23,341 nucleotides of DNA from JACVRW01 sp034664085 (GCA_034664085.1 JAXDII010000031.1:1-23341), one strand, 5' to 3'; positions 6,247 through 13,922 are shown, numbered from the stretch's first letter. The notes: a model not told the origin generated them from the letters alone. Made by a program: numbers and translations.

Positions 6247-6259
6247 GCGTCGGGCGGGC
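6232..6259 (+). terminator. GC-rich hairpin between tRNA-Thr and a convergent gene
   Basis: GCCCGCCCGAC (6232-6242) pairs perfectly with GTCGGGCGGGC (6249-6259) over 11 bp around a 6-nt loop. It lies 25 nt after the tRNA and 18 bp before the stop of the convergent small membrane gene. There is no T tract, as is common for terminators in high-GC actinobacteria. A bidirectional terminator is the natural reading. Confidence 0.6.
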
Positions 6260-6276
6260 AATACCTGCCTTCGGAG

Positions 6277-6450
6277 TCAGACGGCTCTGCCGCGCCCGCC
6301 GAAGCGGGTGCCGAAGCCGAATCCGCCGGTGGGAATGCCGGCGATCAGCACCAGGATCGCGCCGACGATTGCGACAATCGGCGTAGTCAGGGCCGCCAGG
6401 ATGATGTATACGAGCACCGCAACCAGCACGGTGAGCAGGATTCCAATCAT
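6277..6450 (-). CDS. small two-helix membrane protein, 57 aa
   Basis: A 57-residue product starts MIGILLTVLVAVLVYIILAA and has two closely spaced hydrophobic helices (about residues 2-20 and 24-42). A glycine-rich, basic tail follows (PTGGFGFGTRFGGRGRAV). The ATG at 6450 is strongly supported by AAGGAGG (6463-6457) six nucleotides upstream, the best Shine-Dalgarno sequence in this part of the window, so translation is probably efficient. The same frame is open further upstream but would be antisense-like filler before this site. Small Gly-tailed membrane proteins of this kind are common in actinobacteria and have no assigned function. It follows the L,D-transpeptidase gene by 59 bp on the same strand. 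Confidence 0.75.
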   Translation of the reverse strand: MIGILLTVLVAVLVYIILAALTTPIVAIVGAILVLIAGIPTGGFGFGTRFGGRGRAV

Positions 6451-6509
6451 TGTGCTCCTCCTTTGGTAGGCATTCCGTACCCGCCGGGAGGCCCGGAGAA
6501 ACGAAATCG

Positions 6510-7286
6510 CTACGCGCGGATGAACACCGGCGTGCCGAGCGGGACCTTCGCCATCAGCACCTCGAGGTCGGCGTCCGCCGCGCGCAGGCAGCCCGCCGAG
6601 GCGGCCGCGCCGATGGTGCCGGGGGCGTCGGTGCCGTGGATGGCCAGCCGGTTGCCGCCGGTCCAGCCGGGCGGCGTGTTGGGCTGGTGGCCGCTGAGGG
6701 CGAGGATGCAGCAGCCGTAGTAGGGGCCGAACTTCGAGCCGGCCAGCTTGTCGGTGACGGCGAAGCGGCCGGTCGGCGTCTCGGAACCGGGGCGCCCGAT
6801 GGCGACCGTGAGGCGGTGCACCCTGCGGCCGTTGCGCCGCAGCGTCAGGGTTCGCTTCGAGAGGTCGGCGTGCAGCGACCAGCGCGTGCGCCGCACGGCC
6901 ACCGCCGCGGCGTCGCGCCGCACCCAGGCGAGCCTGCCGTTGGGGCGCTCGCTGGTGACCACTCCAAGCCACTCGCCCTTCCTCGCGGCAACACCGAGCA
7001 CGTGCGGCGAGCCGAACTCCGTGGCGGTGCCCACCCGTCCCGTGGCGGGCCCGCCGGGCCGGTCGCTGATGGGAAGCTCGTCCCGCACGACCGCGAGGCG
7101 GTGCGGACGCGGGCGGGCGCGCACCGGACGGGCCGGGGCGGCCCGGAGGATCGGGTTCGCGGCGGGCATGAACTCCCCGGCCACGGCGTGCTGCGCCGGC
7201 GCCGGCGCGGACCCGAGTGCTGTCTGTGCGCCCAGGAAGGCGGCCACGGCGGTAACTGCGAGCAGGAGGGAGGGGCGGACCCGCAT
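6510..7286 (-). CDS. secreted L,D-transpeptidase (YkuD domain)
   Basis: The 258-residue product has an N-terminal signal peptide (MRVRPSLLLAVTAVAAFLGA, with probable cleavage after an Ala-rich stretch near residue 25). A linker and an SH3-like region (about 65-130) follow. The C-terminal YkuD domain (about 136-258) shows PTGRFAV, the His of LAIHGTD (His217) and the catalytic motif SAGCLR with nucleophile Cys233. Such enzymes form 3-3 peptidoglycan cross-links or attach proteins to the wall outside the membrane. The domain is complete. It lies 63 bp downstream of sigH on the same strand and may be read from it; no separate promoter is obvious. Confidence 0.93.
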   Translation of the reverse strand: MRVRPSLLLAVTAVAAFLGAQTALGSAPAPAQHAVAGEFMPAANPILRAAPARPVRARPRPHRLAVVRDELPISDRPGGPATGRVGTATEFGSPHVLGVAARKGEWLGVVTSERPNGRLAWVRRDAAAVAVRRTRWSLHADLSKRTLTLRRNGRRVHRLTVAIGRPGSETPTGRFAVTDKLAGSKFGPYYGCCILALSGHQPNTPPGWTGGNRLAIHGTDAPGTIGAAASAGCLRAADADLEVLMAKVPLGTPVFIRA

Positions 7287-7349
7287 CCTTCATGCGTCGG
7301 CCTCTCCCCCTGCACCCGGAAACCGCCCGTCCCGGCCTGGACGTCTGTT

Positions 7350-8060
7350 CTAGAGCAGCACCTCGCGCGACGTCAGATGCGTGCCGACCTTGCGCTTGAC
7401 GCGCTGCAGGGCGTTGTCGACGGTCTTCGTGTCGCACTCCAGCCGCTCAGCGATCGCCTCGTAGCTGTGCCCGTCCAGGTACAGCGACAGCACGGAGCTC
7501 TCCAGCTCCGAGAGCACGCTCGACAGGCACGCCACCAGGCTGTGCAGCTCCTCGGAGGAGATCACCTGGTTGACGGGATCGTGCGCCGTGGGCCCCGGGA
7601 GCAGCTCGTCCAGCGTCGGATCGCCGTCGCCGCCGCTCGCCGCCGGCGTCTGCGAGAAGGAGACGTACTCGTTGAGCGGCGTGTGCTTGTTGCGCGTGGA
7701 GGTCTTGACCGCGGTGATGATCTGACGCGTGATGCAGAGCTCGGCGAAGTTGCGGAAGCTCGACTCGCGGTCCGACCGGTAGTCGCGCACGGCCTTGTAG
7801 AGCCCAACCAGGCCCTCCTGGATCAGGTCGTCCGAATCGCCGCCGATCAGGAAGTACGACGAGGCCTTGAGGCGGACGAAGCCGAAGTAGCGCTTGACGA
7901 TGCGGTCGTACGCGTCCTTGCGGCCCTGCTTGGCGAGCGCGATCAGGTAGTGATCATCAAGCTCGACCTCACCCTGAGGCTTACCGCCTACACGACGGAT
8001 GGGGGCTCCCGGCCGGCGTGCCGGAACGGGTAGCGCATGGGAGGTTGCGGATGCTGCCAT
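7350..8060 (-). CDS. sigH: RNA polymerase sigma factor, SigH/Spo0H-like
   Basis: The 236-residue product has sigma region 2 at about residues 35-125 (LIALAKQGRKDAYDRIVKRY, DSDDLIQEGLVGLYKAVRDY, SSFRNFAELCITRQIITAVK). Region 4 lies at about 170-230 (LSSVLSELESSVLSLYLDG, then SYEAIAERLECDTKTVDNAL). It lacks regions 1.1 and 3, and its sequence and position after cysS-rlmB match the SigH group, which runs transition-state or sporulation genes in Bacillus. Its regulon here is unknown. The ATG at 8060 has a GAGAGGAG Shine-Dalgarno sequence at good spacing. A strong promoter and a structured leader of about 110 nt precede it, so expression looks tightly controlled. Confidence 0.9.
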   Translation of the reverse strand: MAASATSHALPVPARRPGAPIRRVGGKPQGEVELDDHYLIALAKQGRKDAYDRIVKRYFGFVRLKASSYFLIGGDSDDLIQEGLVGLYKAVRDYRSDRESSFRNFAELCITRQIITAVKTSTRNKHTPLNEYVSFSQTPAASGGDGDPTLDELLPGPTAHDPVNQVISSEELHSLVACLSSVLSELESSVLSLYLDGHSYEAIAERLECDTKTVDNALQRVKRKVGTHLTSREVLL

Positions 8061-8173
8061 CGAATGCTCCTCTCGGGCCCAATGGGCCCTTGAAGCTCGG
8101 TGGCGCTGTACCTCCCCTGGCGCGCCAGGTGTTCTGTAGTCAATCCCTCAAGCTCGACTACAGCCTGAATTCT
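8061..8173 (-). promoter_or_regulatory. structured 5' leader of sigH with three inverted repeats
   Basis: Between the predicted start site near 8173 and the sigH ATG lie three symmetric elements. The first is an 8-bp arm pair CTGTAGTC/GACTACAG (8163-8156 and 8141-8134) enclosing 14 nt. The second is a perfect 14-bp palindrome CCTGGCGCGCCAGG (8129-8116). The third is GGGCCC-ATT-GGGCCC (8089-8075), immediately before the Shine-Dalgarno sequence. The palindrome could be a protein-binding operator; all three could be RNA stem-loops. No known riboswitch class is recognised. Confidence 0.6.
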
Positions 8174-8179
8174 GCGCGG

Positions 8180-8208
8180 AGTATGGGTTAGTTATGGACC
8201 CTTGTCAA
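8180..8208 (-). promoter_or_regulatory. strong sigma-70-type promoter for sigH
   Basis: On the minus strand a perfect TTGACA (8208-8203) is followed after exactly 17 bp by CATACT (8185-8180), four of six matches to the -10 consensus. The -35 lies in the last codons of rlmB. A start near 8173 gives sigH a leader of about 110 nt. This is the best promoter match in the window. Confidence 0.75.
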
Positions 8209-8899
8209 GGGCTTGTTTACGGAATTGCAAGATTCCGTACACGAGCGCCGACGCAGCGGTGGAGACATTCAAGGAGCCGACCTGGCCCGGGCTGGGCAGG
8301 AAGACCTGCTCGTCGCACGCCTGGGCTACGCGCGGGCGCAGGCCCCTTCCCTCCGATCCGAGCACCAGCACGACGCGCCCCCGATAATCCGGCCTGTCGT
8401 ATGGAACGCCGGCGTCGGCGGCGGCGCCGTAGATCCAGGCCTCCCGCTCCTTTGCCTCGCCGAGCCAGTCGGCGAGGTTGCGCACGCGGGCGATCGGCAG
8501 GTGCTCGACCGCGCCGGCCGACGCCTTGCACACCGCGGGCGTGACCTCGGCCGAGCGCCGCTCGGGCAGCACGACGCCCGTGCAGCCGGCGGCCTCCGCC
8601 ACCCGGCAGACGGCGCCGAGGTTGTGCGGGTCTTGGACCTCGTCGAGCGCCAGGACCAGGGCGTCGTCCGGCTCGAGCAGCATGTCCGCGTCGACGTAGG
8701 GGTATGCCTGGACCTCGGCGCACAGGCCCTGGTGCTCGGGCGAGCCGCAGCGCTCCTCGATCTCGTGCGCCTCGGCGAGCTCGACGTCCACGTCGCCGAG
8801 CCACACCTCCCGTACGCCGCGTTCCGTGGCGTACACGCGATGGACGCGGCGGCGCCCGCGCAGCGCCTCGCGAACCGGGTTGCGACCGTAGACGATCAC
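8192..8899 (-). CDS. rlmB: 23S rRNA 2'-O-methyltransferase, SpoU/TrmH (SPOUT) family, RlmB-type
   Basis: The 235-residue product opens (M)IVYGRNPVREALRG, the usual start of RlmB, followed by an N-terminal substrate-binding domain. The three SPOUT motifs are present: LDEVQDPHNLGAVCRVAEAA, then VVLVLGSEGRGLRP, then LPSPGQVGSLNVSTAASAL. The last two build the knotted S-adenosylmethionine site. RlmB methylates the ribose of a guanosine in domain V of 23S rRNA (G2251 in E. coli). The GTG start at 8899 overlaps the cysS stop as GTGA, indicating translational coupling. The sigH promoter is embedded in its 3' end. Confidence 0.93.
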   Translation of the reverse strand: MIVYGRNPVREALRGRRRVHRVYATERGVREVWLGDVDVELAEAHEIEERCGSPEHQGLCAEVQAYPYVDADMLLEPDDALVLALDEVQDPHNLGAVCRVAEAAGCTGVVLPERRSAEVTPAVCKASAGAVEHLPIARVRNLADWLGEAKEREAWIYGAAADAGVPYDRPDYRGRVVLVLGSEGRGLRPRVAQACDEQVFLPSPGQVGSLNVSTAASALVYGILQFRKQALDKGP

Positions 8900-10257
8900 G
8901 TGCGCACGAGGCGCGGCCCCTCCGCGGTGTCGCGGATCTCCCACCCGCGCTCGGCGAGCTCGTCGCGCAGGCGGTCGGCGCGGGCGAAGTCGCGCTCCGC
9001 GCGGGCCTCCTGGCGTTCCGCGGCCAGCCGCTCGATCTCCTCGGGCGCGGCGTCCGCGCCGGCGCTCAGCAGGCTCTCGAGGCCGAACGCGTGGAGCATC
9101 TCGCCGAGGCGGCCGGGGCCGAGCCGCTCCCCGGCGTCGATGCGGCGGTTGGCCTCCGCCACCCAGGCGAACAGCTCGGCGCGGGCGGCGGCGGTGTTGA
9201 AGTCGTCGGCCAGGTGGTCGAAGAAGCGCTCCACCAGCTGGTCCAGCTCGGGCGGGCTGGGCGCATCGGGCTCCAGGCGCCGCACCAGCTCGCGGACCCG
9301 CTCGACCGAGCGGCCCGCCTCCTGGAGCGCCTCCTCGTTGTAGGCCACCGGCTTGCGGTAGTGGGCGCCGACGGTCCACATCAGGAACGCCTCGCGCCCG
9401 AACTGCTCGAGCGCGCCGTGGAGCAGGCGGATGTTGCCGAGCGACTTGGCCATCTTCTCGTCGCCCATCTCGACCATGCCGTTGTGCATCCACAGCCTGG
9501 CGAGCGGACGGCCGCGCGCCGCCTCCGTCTGGGCGATCTCGTTCTCGTGGTGCGGGAAGATCAGGTCCGAGCCGCCGCCGTGGATCTCGAAGTCCACGCC
9601 CAGGATCTCCTCCGCCATCGCCGAGCACTCGATGTGCCAGCCGGGGCGGCCCTCGCCCCACGGCGACTCCCAATAGGTGTCCTCCCCCGGCTTGCGCGCC
9701 TTCCAGAGCGCGAAGTCCTGGGGCGCTTCCTTCACGTCGGCGGAGTCGTCCCCCTCGGCCTGCTGCAGCTCCTCGAGCGGGCGGTTGGAGAGCTTGCCGT
9801 AGCCGTCGAAGCTCGCGACGCGGAAGTAGACGTCGCCGCGCGCCTCGTAGGCGTGGCCGCCCTCGATCAGCGCCTCGATCAGCGCGATGATGCCGGCGAT
9901 CGACTCGCTCGCCTTCGGCTCGTCGTCGGGCCGGCCGAGCTCGAGTGCGTCCGTGTCGGCGATGTAGGCGGCGGTCATCTCTTGGGCGAGCTGGCCGCTC
10001 GGCACGCCGCGCTCGCGCGCGGCGTCGTAGATCTTGTCGTTCACGTCGGTGATGTTGGCCACGAAGCTGGCCTCGTAGCCCTCGTGCTCCAGAAAGCGCT
10101 TCAGCAGCGAGAAGACGACGTACGGCCGCGCGTTGCCAACGTGAACGCGCCCGTACACGGTCGGCCCGCAGGCGTAGATGCCGACCCTGGGCGGATCGCG
10201 CGGCTCGAGCGCGTGAAGCCCGCCGGTCAGCGTGTCGTCGATGCGAACCTCGCGCAT
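8896..10257 (-). CDS. cysS: cysteinyl-tRNA synthetase
   Basis: The 453-residue class Ia synthetase is complete. Visible are the zinc/cysteine-binding Cys30 in ACGPTVYGRVHVGNAR (the HVGN at 39-42 is the HIGH-type motif), Cys211 in GWHIECSAMA, and His236 with Glu240 in FPHHENE. The KMSKS equivalent reads KMAKS (268-272). The C-terminal helical anticodon-binding part has DDFNTAAA. It charges tRNA-Cys. The length is close to the usual 460. The ATG at 10257 has no Shine-Dalgarno sequence, but a TAGCCT hexamer lies 8 nt upstream, so it may be a leaderless transcript. The downstream rlmB overlaps by 4 nt. Confidence 0.97.
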   Translation of the reverse strand: MREVRIDDTLTGGLHALEPRDPPRVGIYACGPTVYGRVHVGNARPYVVFSLLKRFLEHEGYEASFVANITDVNDKIYDAARERGVPSGQLAQEMTAAYIADTDALELGRPDDEPKASESIAGIIALIEALIEGGHAYEARGDVYFRVASFDGYGKLSNRPLEELQQAEGDDSADVKEAPQDFALWKARKPGEDTYWESPWGEGRPGWHIECSAMAEEILGVDFEIHGGGSDLIFPHHENEIAQTEAARGRPLARLWMHNGMVEMGDEKMAKSLGNIRLLHGALEQFGREAFLMWTVGAHYRKPVAYNEEALQEAGRSVERVRELVRRLEPDAPSPPELDQLVERFFDHLADDFNTAAARAELFAWVAEANRRIDAGERLGPGRLGEMLHAFGLESLLSAGADAAPEEIERLAAERQEARAERDFARADRLRDELAERGWEIRDTAEGPRLVRT

Positions 10258-10265
10258 GGGCGCGA

Positions 10266-10271
10266 AGGCTA
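10266..10271 (-). promoter_or_regulatory. -10-like hexamer for cysS
   Basis: TAGCCT reads on the minus strand 8 nt before the cysS ATG. The 38-bp gap to the response regulator has no other signal, and no strong -35 is evident. Confidence 0.35.
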
Positions 10272-10295
10272 CGCGGCAGGCGTGACGGCGGTCCG

Positions 10296-10955
10296 CTAGG
10301 GCTCGACCAGCCCGCGGCGGATTGCGTAGCGCGTGAGCTCCACGCGGCCGCGCATCCCCAGCTTCTCCAGGACGTTGCTGCGGTGGTGCTCGACGGTCTT
10401 CTTGCTGATCACCAGCGTCTCCGCGATCTCGTCGCTCGAGTAGCCCTCGGCCACCAGCTTCACGATCTCGAGCTCCCGCGGGGTGAGCGGGTCGGAGGGC
10501 ACCGCCTCTCCGCGGCCCGCCCGCTCCAGGTAGTCGCGGATCAGGGCGGCGACGGCGGCGGGATACAGAAAGGGCTCGCCCCGCATCGCCGCCCGGCAGG
10601 CCTCGACCAGGTCGCGGTCGGCCGCGCTCTTGAGGACGTAGCCCGAGGCGCCTGCCTTGAGCGCCTCGAAGAAGTACTGCTCGCTGTCGTACATCGACAG
10701 CATCAGGGTGCGCAGCCCGGGCTGGCGGCGCTTGAGCTCGGCCGCGGCCTGCAGGCCGGTCAGCCTCGGCATCGCGACGTCCAGCACGGCGAGGTCCGCG
10801 TCGGACGACATGGCCAGCTCGACGGCCTCCGCGCCGTCGCCGGCCTCCGCGATCACCTCCAGGTCCGGCTCGGCGTCGAGCACCAGGCGCAGGCCGCGCC
10901 GGACCATCGGATGGTCGTCGGCCAGCAGGATCCGCGTCTTGAGCGGAACGCTCAC
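10296..10955 (-). CDS. NarL/LuxR-family response regulator
   Basis: The 219-residue product has an N-terminal receiver domain (about 7-122): acidic pair Asp13/Asp14 in LADDHP, phospho-acceptor Asp59 in AVLDVAMP, and conserved Lys109 in YVLKSA. A C-terminal LuxR-type helix-turn-helix follows (about 155-217): DPLTPRELEIVKLVAEGYSS, DEIAETLVISKKTVEHHRSN. Phosphorylation should promote dimerisation and promoter binding. The GTG at 10955 overlaps the stop of the histidine kinase as GTGA, so the two are a co-translated cognate pair. The target genes are unknown. Confidence 0.95.
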   Translation of the reverse strand: MSVPLKTRILLADDHPMVRRGLRLVLDAEPDLEVIAEAGDGAEAVELAMSSDADLAVLDVAMPRLTGLQAAAELKRRQPGLRTLMLSMYDSEQYFFEALKAGASGYVLKSAADRDLVEACRAAMRGEPFLYPAAVAALIRDYLERAGRGEAVPSDPLTPRELEIVKLVAEGYSSDEIAETLVISKKTVEHHRSNVLEKLGMRGRVELTRYAIRRGLVEP

Positions 10956-11872
10956 CGCTGGTCCCCGGGGAGCGGGATGTCCAGGCGCACCTCGGTCCCG
11001 GCCCCGGGGGCCGAGGCCAGGGTCAGCCGGCCGCCCACGTGCAGAGCCCGCTCCGACATGCCGGCGATGCCGGTGCCGGGGTCCCCCTGCTCCGGCAGCC
11101 CGCGCCCGTTGTCGCGCACGACAAGGCGCAGGGCGCCGTCCACCGTCTGGAGCGCAACGAGCACCTCGGACGCGCCGGAGTGACGTGTGACGTTCGTGAG
11201 GCTCTCCTGGGCGATCCTGTACACGACCAGCTCCACCTCGGGACGCAGGTCGACGTCCGCCATCTCGAGCTGCCGCTCGACGTGCAGGCCGTCGTGCGCC
11301 GCAGCCGCCGTGCAGAGGGCGCGCAGAGCGCTCTGCAGACCCAGGTCGTCGAGCATCTCCGGCCGCAGCTCGCGGGCGATGCGGCGGACGTCGTCCAGGC
11401 TCCGTCTCACGGCCTCGCGGGCTTCGTGATCGTCGAGCTGCAGCATGACGCCGGTGAGGACCTGGCCGATCTCGTCGTGCAGCTCACGCGCGATGCGCCG
11501 CCGCTCCTCCTCCTGCGCTGCGATCGCCACGCGGCCGCTCTCCCGGCGCTCGGTCTCGAGGCGGTCGAGCATGTCGTTGAACGCCGTCGTGAGCGCCTGC
11601 ACCTCCGCGTCCGCCCCCGGAACGGCGACCCTGCGGCCCGGCTCGAGCGGCGTCACCAACCGCATCGTGTCGGCCAGGCGGCGCACCGGCCGCACGACAC
11701 GCCGCGACAGCGCCAGGTTGATCGCGAGCGACACCAGAAACCCGGTGACGATGATGACCGACTGGGTGGCCGTGACCGGGTAGCTGATCTCGATCGGCGA
11801 GAAGAGCAGCAGTAGCGCGATCGCGGCCAGGACCGCCGCGTTGGCAAGGAACACCCGTGTCAGCAGGGACAT
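10952..11872 (-). CDS. membrane sensor histidine kinase (HisKA_3, NarX/DesK-like)
   Basis: The 306-residue product has two membrane helices at about residues 7-25 and 38-56, with only a dozen residues between them. A HAMP domain follows (about 57-108, RRVVRPVRRLADTM). The HisKA_3 dimerisation helix carries the phospho-acceptor His132 in RELHDEIGQ. The ATPase domain has the N box around QESLTNVTRHSGAS (223-236), DNGRG (254-258) and GTGIAGM (267-272). With almost no extracytoplasmic loop, it probably senses a membrane or cytoplasmic cue. I trimmed the start to ATG 11872 (MSLLTRVF); the 42 upstream in-frame residues look non-coding. It is directly coupled to the response regulator. Confidence 0.92.
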   Translation of the reverse strand: MSLLTRVFLANAAVLAAIALLLLFSPIEISYPVTATQSVIIVTGFLVSLAINLALSRRVVRPVRRLADTMRLVTPLEPGRRVAVPGADAEVQALTTAFNDMLDRLETERRESGRVAIAAQEEERRRIARELHDEIGQVLTGVMLQLDDHEAREAVRRSLDDVRRIARELRPEMLDDLGLQSALRALCTAAAAHDGLHVERQLEMADVDLRPEVELVVYRIAQESLTNVTRHSGASEVLVALQTVDGALRLVVRDNGRGLPEQGDPGTGIAGMSERALHVGGRLTLASAPGAGTEVRLDIPLPGDQR

Positions 11873-11984
11873 CTCCGCTACATCTTCCCGCGCCCGCGCG
11901 GGGGCCGGTATGGGGGCTACCCCGCCTTGAAGATCGGTGTCCACCCCCATGGGCGGCGGCGCGGTGCGGAGGCAGGATGTCCAC

Positions 11985-12506
11985 ATGCCAAACGGCATCT
12001 ACCCCGTTTCCGAGTTCCGCCTGCGGGACGACAGCCGGACCACGCCGCGCCCACCCCGGCGCACGCCCGTGTGGCTGAGCCTGCGGGCCCTGTGGCACCG
12101 CGCGCGCCTCGACGACCTGCTGGCGCGGGGGATCAGCCCCGCCGGCAGCAAGGAGCTGGAATGGCGAGCCGCGCAGCTGCTGCGCGGGCGCTCCACGCTG
12201 GCCGCGGCCGTCGAGAGCACGCTCGAGCGCGCGCACCGGCCCTCGCCGCCCTTCTCTACGGAGGTGCGGCTGCGCCGAGGCGAGGTGCTGGACTGCGCCG
12301 ACGATCTGCTGGCTCTCACACGGCGGCTGCGCGACGGCCGGCCGATCGACGTCCAAGGCGCGGCGATGACGTCGCGGCTGGTGACCGACGGAGCGAGCCC
12401 CCTGTACTTCGAGGGCGACCTTTCGCTGCGCTACGCGGTGCGCTCGGCGCGGCTCGCGCTCGACCCCCTGGGTGCGGCGATCCAGAACCTGCCGGCGGCG
12501 GCCTGA
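11985..12506 (+). CDS. hypothetical soluble protein, 173 aa
   Basis: I do not recognise a family. From ATG 11985 (MPNGIYPVSEFRLRDD) the product has an Arg/Pro-rich linker, then a helical region from about residue 30 (TPVWLSLRALWHRARLDDLLARGISPAGSKELEWRAAQLL). The second half includes RLRRGEVLDCADDLLALTRRL and a short beta-like stretch (PLYFEGDLSLRYAVRSAR). No signal peptide or membrane helix is evident. Third-position GC bias supports coding. An AGGA lies 8 nt before this ATG; a GTG at 11937 is also in frame. It is divergent from the histidine kinase and ends 1 nt from the stop of the convergent amidase, so any functional link is uncertain. Confidence 0.7.
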   Translation: MPNGIYPVSEFRLRDDSRTTPRPPRRTPVWLSLRALWHRARLDDLLARGISPAGSKELEWRAAQLLRGRSTLAAAVESTLERAHRPSPPFSTEVRLRRGEVLDCADDLLALTRRLRDGRPIDVQGAAMTSRLVTDGASPLYFEGDLSLRYAVRSARLALDPLGAAIQNLPAAA

Positions 12507-12507
12507 G

Positions 12508-13893
12508 TCAGGACGACGACGGCGGCCGCCGGTGGGGCCAGCCGAGCTCCTGCTCGAGCTGGGCGGCCAGCGACAGCAGCAGTGGCTCGCTGTCGGGCGG
12601 CCCGACCAGCTGGCCGCCGACCGGCAGAGCGCCGGCCTCGGTCGGCGCCGGGACCGAGATCGCCGGCTGGCCGGTCATGTTCCAGGTGCCCGTGAACGGA
12701 TAGGCGCGCGCCATCCCGAGCAGCGTGCGCAGCGCGCCCAGGCCCTCCCACTCGGCGGCGTCCACGGGCGGCCGCGCGGCGACCGGCGTGAGCAGCAAGT
12801 CGTGGCCCTCGGCCAGGAGCTCGTTGAGGCGCGCGGCGTGGCGCGCCTCGTCCCGCAGGGCCCGCTGCAGCAGCGATTCGGGGATCAGGCTCCCGAGGCG
12901 GGCGAAGCCGCGCGTGCGGCGCTGCAGCCGGCTGGGGCGGGCGACCCGCTCGACGTCCTTGGCGATGCCGGCCAGGTAGCGCGTGACCACGGCGTCGACC
13001 GCGCGCCCGTAGCCGATGTCGCGCTCCACGACCTCGTGTCCGAGCGCTCGCAGGCGGTCCGCCAGGGCCTCGATCGCGGCGCGGACCGCGCCGTCCACCG
13101 GCGCCGGCGGGGCCGGGGTCTTGAACGACAGCGCGATGCGCAGCTTGCCGGGCGGGCGGGCCGCGGCCTCGGCGTAGGGCCGCTCGGGCGGGCGCGCCGC
13201 GGCCACGTCGAGCAGCAGCGCGGTGTCGGCGACCGTGCGCGTCACGAAGCCCAGCACGCTCAGCCCGTACCAGTGGTCGTCGAGCGGAGCGAGCGAGATG
13301 CGGCCGCGCTGCGGCTTTAGGCCGACCAGCCCGCAGCAGGACGCCGGGATGCGGATCGAGCCGGCGCCGTCGGACCCGGTGGCCGCCGCGCACAGGCCCG
13401 CCGCGACGGCCGCGGCGCTGCCGCCGCTGGAGCCGCCGGGAGTGCGGTCGGTGTCCCACGGGTTGCGCGTGATCCCGAACGCGGGCCCCTCGGTGCAGCC
13501 CATGATCGCCAGCTCGGGGAGATTCGTCTTGCCGAGCACGACCGCCCCGGCGGCGCGCAGGTGCGCCACGAAGTCGTTGTCGCGCTCCGCCGGGCCGCCG
13601 TGTGCCGCGGTGCCCAGCGTGGTCACCTCCCCGGCGACGTCCTCGGTGTCCTTGACGGCGATCGGCACCCCGAGCAGGGGCCGGTCGTCGCCGGCGCCGC
13701 GGCGCGCGTCGGCCTGGCGGGCGTCGGCCAGCGCGCGCTCGTCGCTCACCGTGCGGAACGCGTTCAGCTCAGGGTCGAGCCGCTCGATGCGCTCCAGGTA
13801 CAGCTCGACGAGCTCGCGCGAGGAGACGTCGCCCCGGCGGACCATGTCCGCCTGCCGCACGGCGCCGGCGAAGGCCAGGTCGTCGCGGTCCAT
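12508..13893 (-). CDS. amidase signature family hydrolase
   Basis: The 461-residue product is a full-length amidase-signature enzyme. The Ser-cisSer-Lys triad can be assigned: Lys81 in PIAVKDTED, the cis-Ser in TPGGSSGGSAAAVAAG (Ser155) and the nucleophile in GSDGAGSIRIPAS (Ser179). The 24-residue spacing between the two serines matches characterised members. Such enzymes hydrolyse amides; without gatB or gatC nearby, and with the C-terminal part resembling AmiE-type proteins, a GatA role is unlikely. The substrate cannot be predicted. It follows ispF by 29 bp on the same strand, but has its own TAGCCT hexamer 6 nt before the ATG. Confidence 0.92.
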   Translation of the reverse strand: MDRDDLAFAGAVRQADMVRRGDVSSRELVELYLERIERLDPELNAFRTVSDERALADARQADARRGAGDDRPLLGVPIAVKDTEDVAGEVTTLGTAAHGGPAERDNDFVAHLRAAGAVVLGKTNLPELAIMGCTEGPAFGITRNPWDTDRTPGGSSGGSAAAVAAGLCAAATGSDGAGSIRIPASCCGLVGLKPQRGRISLAPLDDHWYGLSVLGFVTRTVADTALLLDVAAARPPERPYAEAAARPPGKLRIALSFKTPAPPAPVDGAVRAAIEALADRLRALGHEVVERDIGYGRAVDAVVTRYLAGIAKDVERVARPSRLQRRTRGFARLGSLIPESLLQRALRDEARHAARLNELLAEGHDLLLTPVAARPPVDAAEWEGLGALRTLLGMARAYPFTGTWNMTGQPAISVPAPTEAGALPVGGQLVGPPDSEPLLLSLAAQLEQELGWPHRRPPSSS

Positions 13894-13899
13894 GGCGCA

Positions 13900-13905
13900 A
13901 GGCTA
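13900..13905 (-). promoter_or_regulatory. -10-like hexamer for the amidase gene
   Basis: TAGCCT reads on the minus strand 6 nt before the ATG at 13893, which has no Shine-Dalgarno sequence. A start 7 nt downstream would coincide with the A of the ATG. No convincing -35 is visible. Confidence 0.35.
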
Positions 13906-13922
13906 TCCGCCAGGCCCGGCGG

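Noticed and set aside
6135..6260. tRNA-Thr as an integration attachment site
   Set aside because: No integrase gene, no duplicated tRNA 3' end and no foreign-looking island were seen. The adjacent 19-bp direct repeat does not include tRNA sequence.
6450..8033. 527-codon plus-strand open frame opposite the L,D-transpeptidase and sigH
   Set aside because: It crosses two well-supported minus-strand genes and their intergenic gap and has no domain signature.
8061..8173. c-di-AMP (ydaO/yuaA) riboswitch in the sigH leader, given disA nearby
   Set aside because: The leader has three simple hairpins and lacks the conserved blocks and length of that riboswitch class as I know them.
8704..10299. 531-codon plus-strand open frame opposite cysS
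   Set aside because: Antisense shadow of an essential tRNA synthetase with all motifs intact.
11887..11902. CCCGCG-CCCG-CGCGGG inverted repeat upstream of the histidine kinase
   Set aside because: Six-bp pure G/C palindromes are frequent by chance in DNA of this composition, and nothing else supports it.
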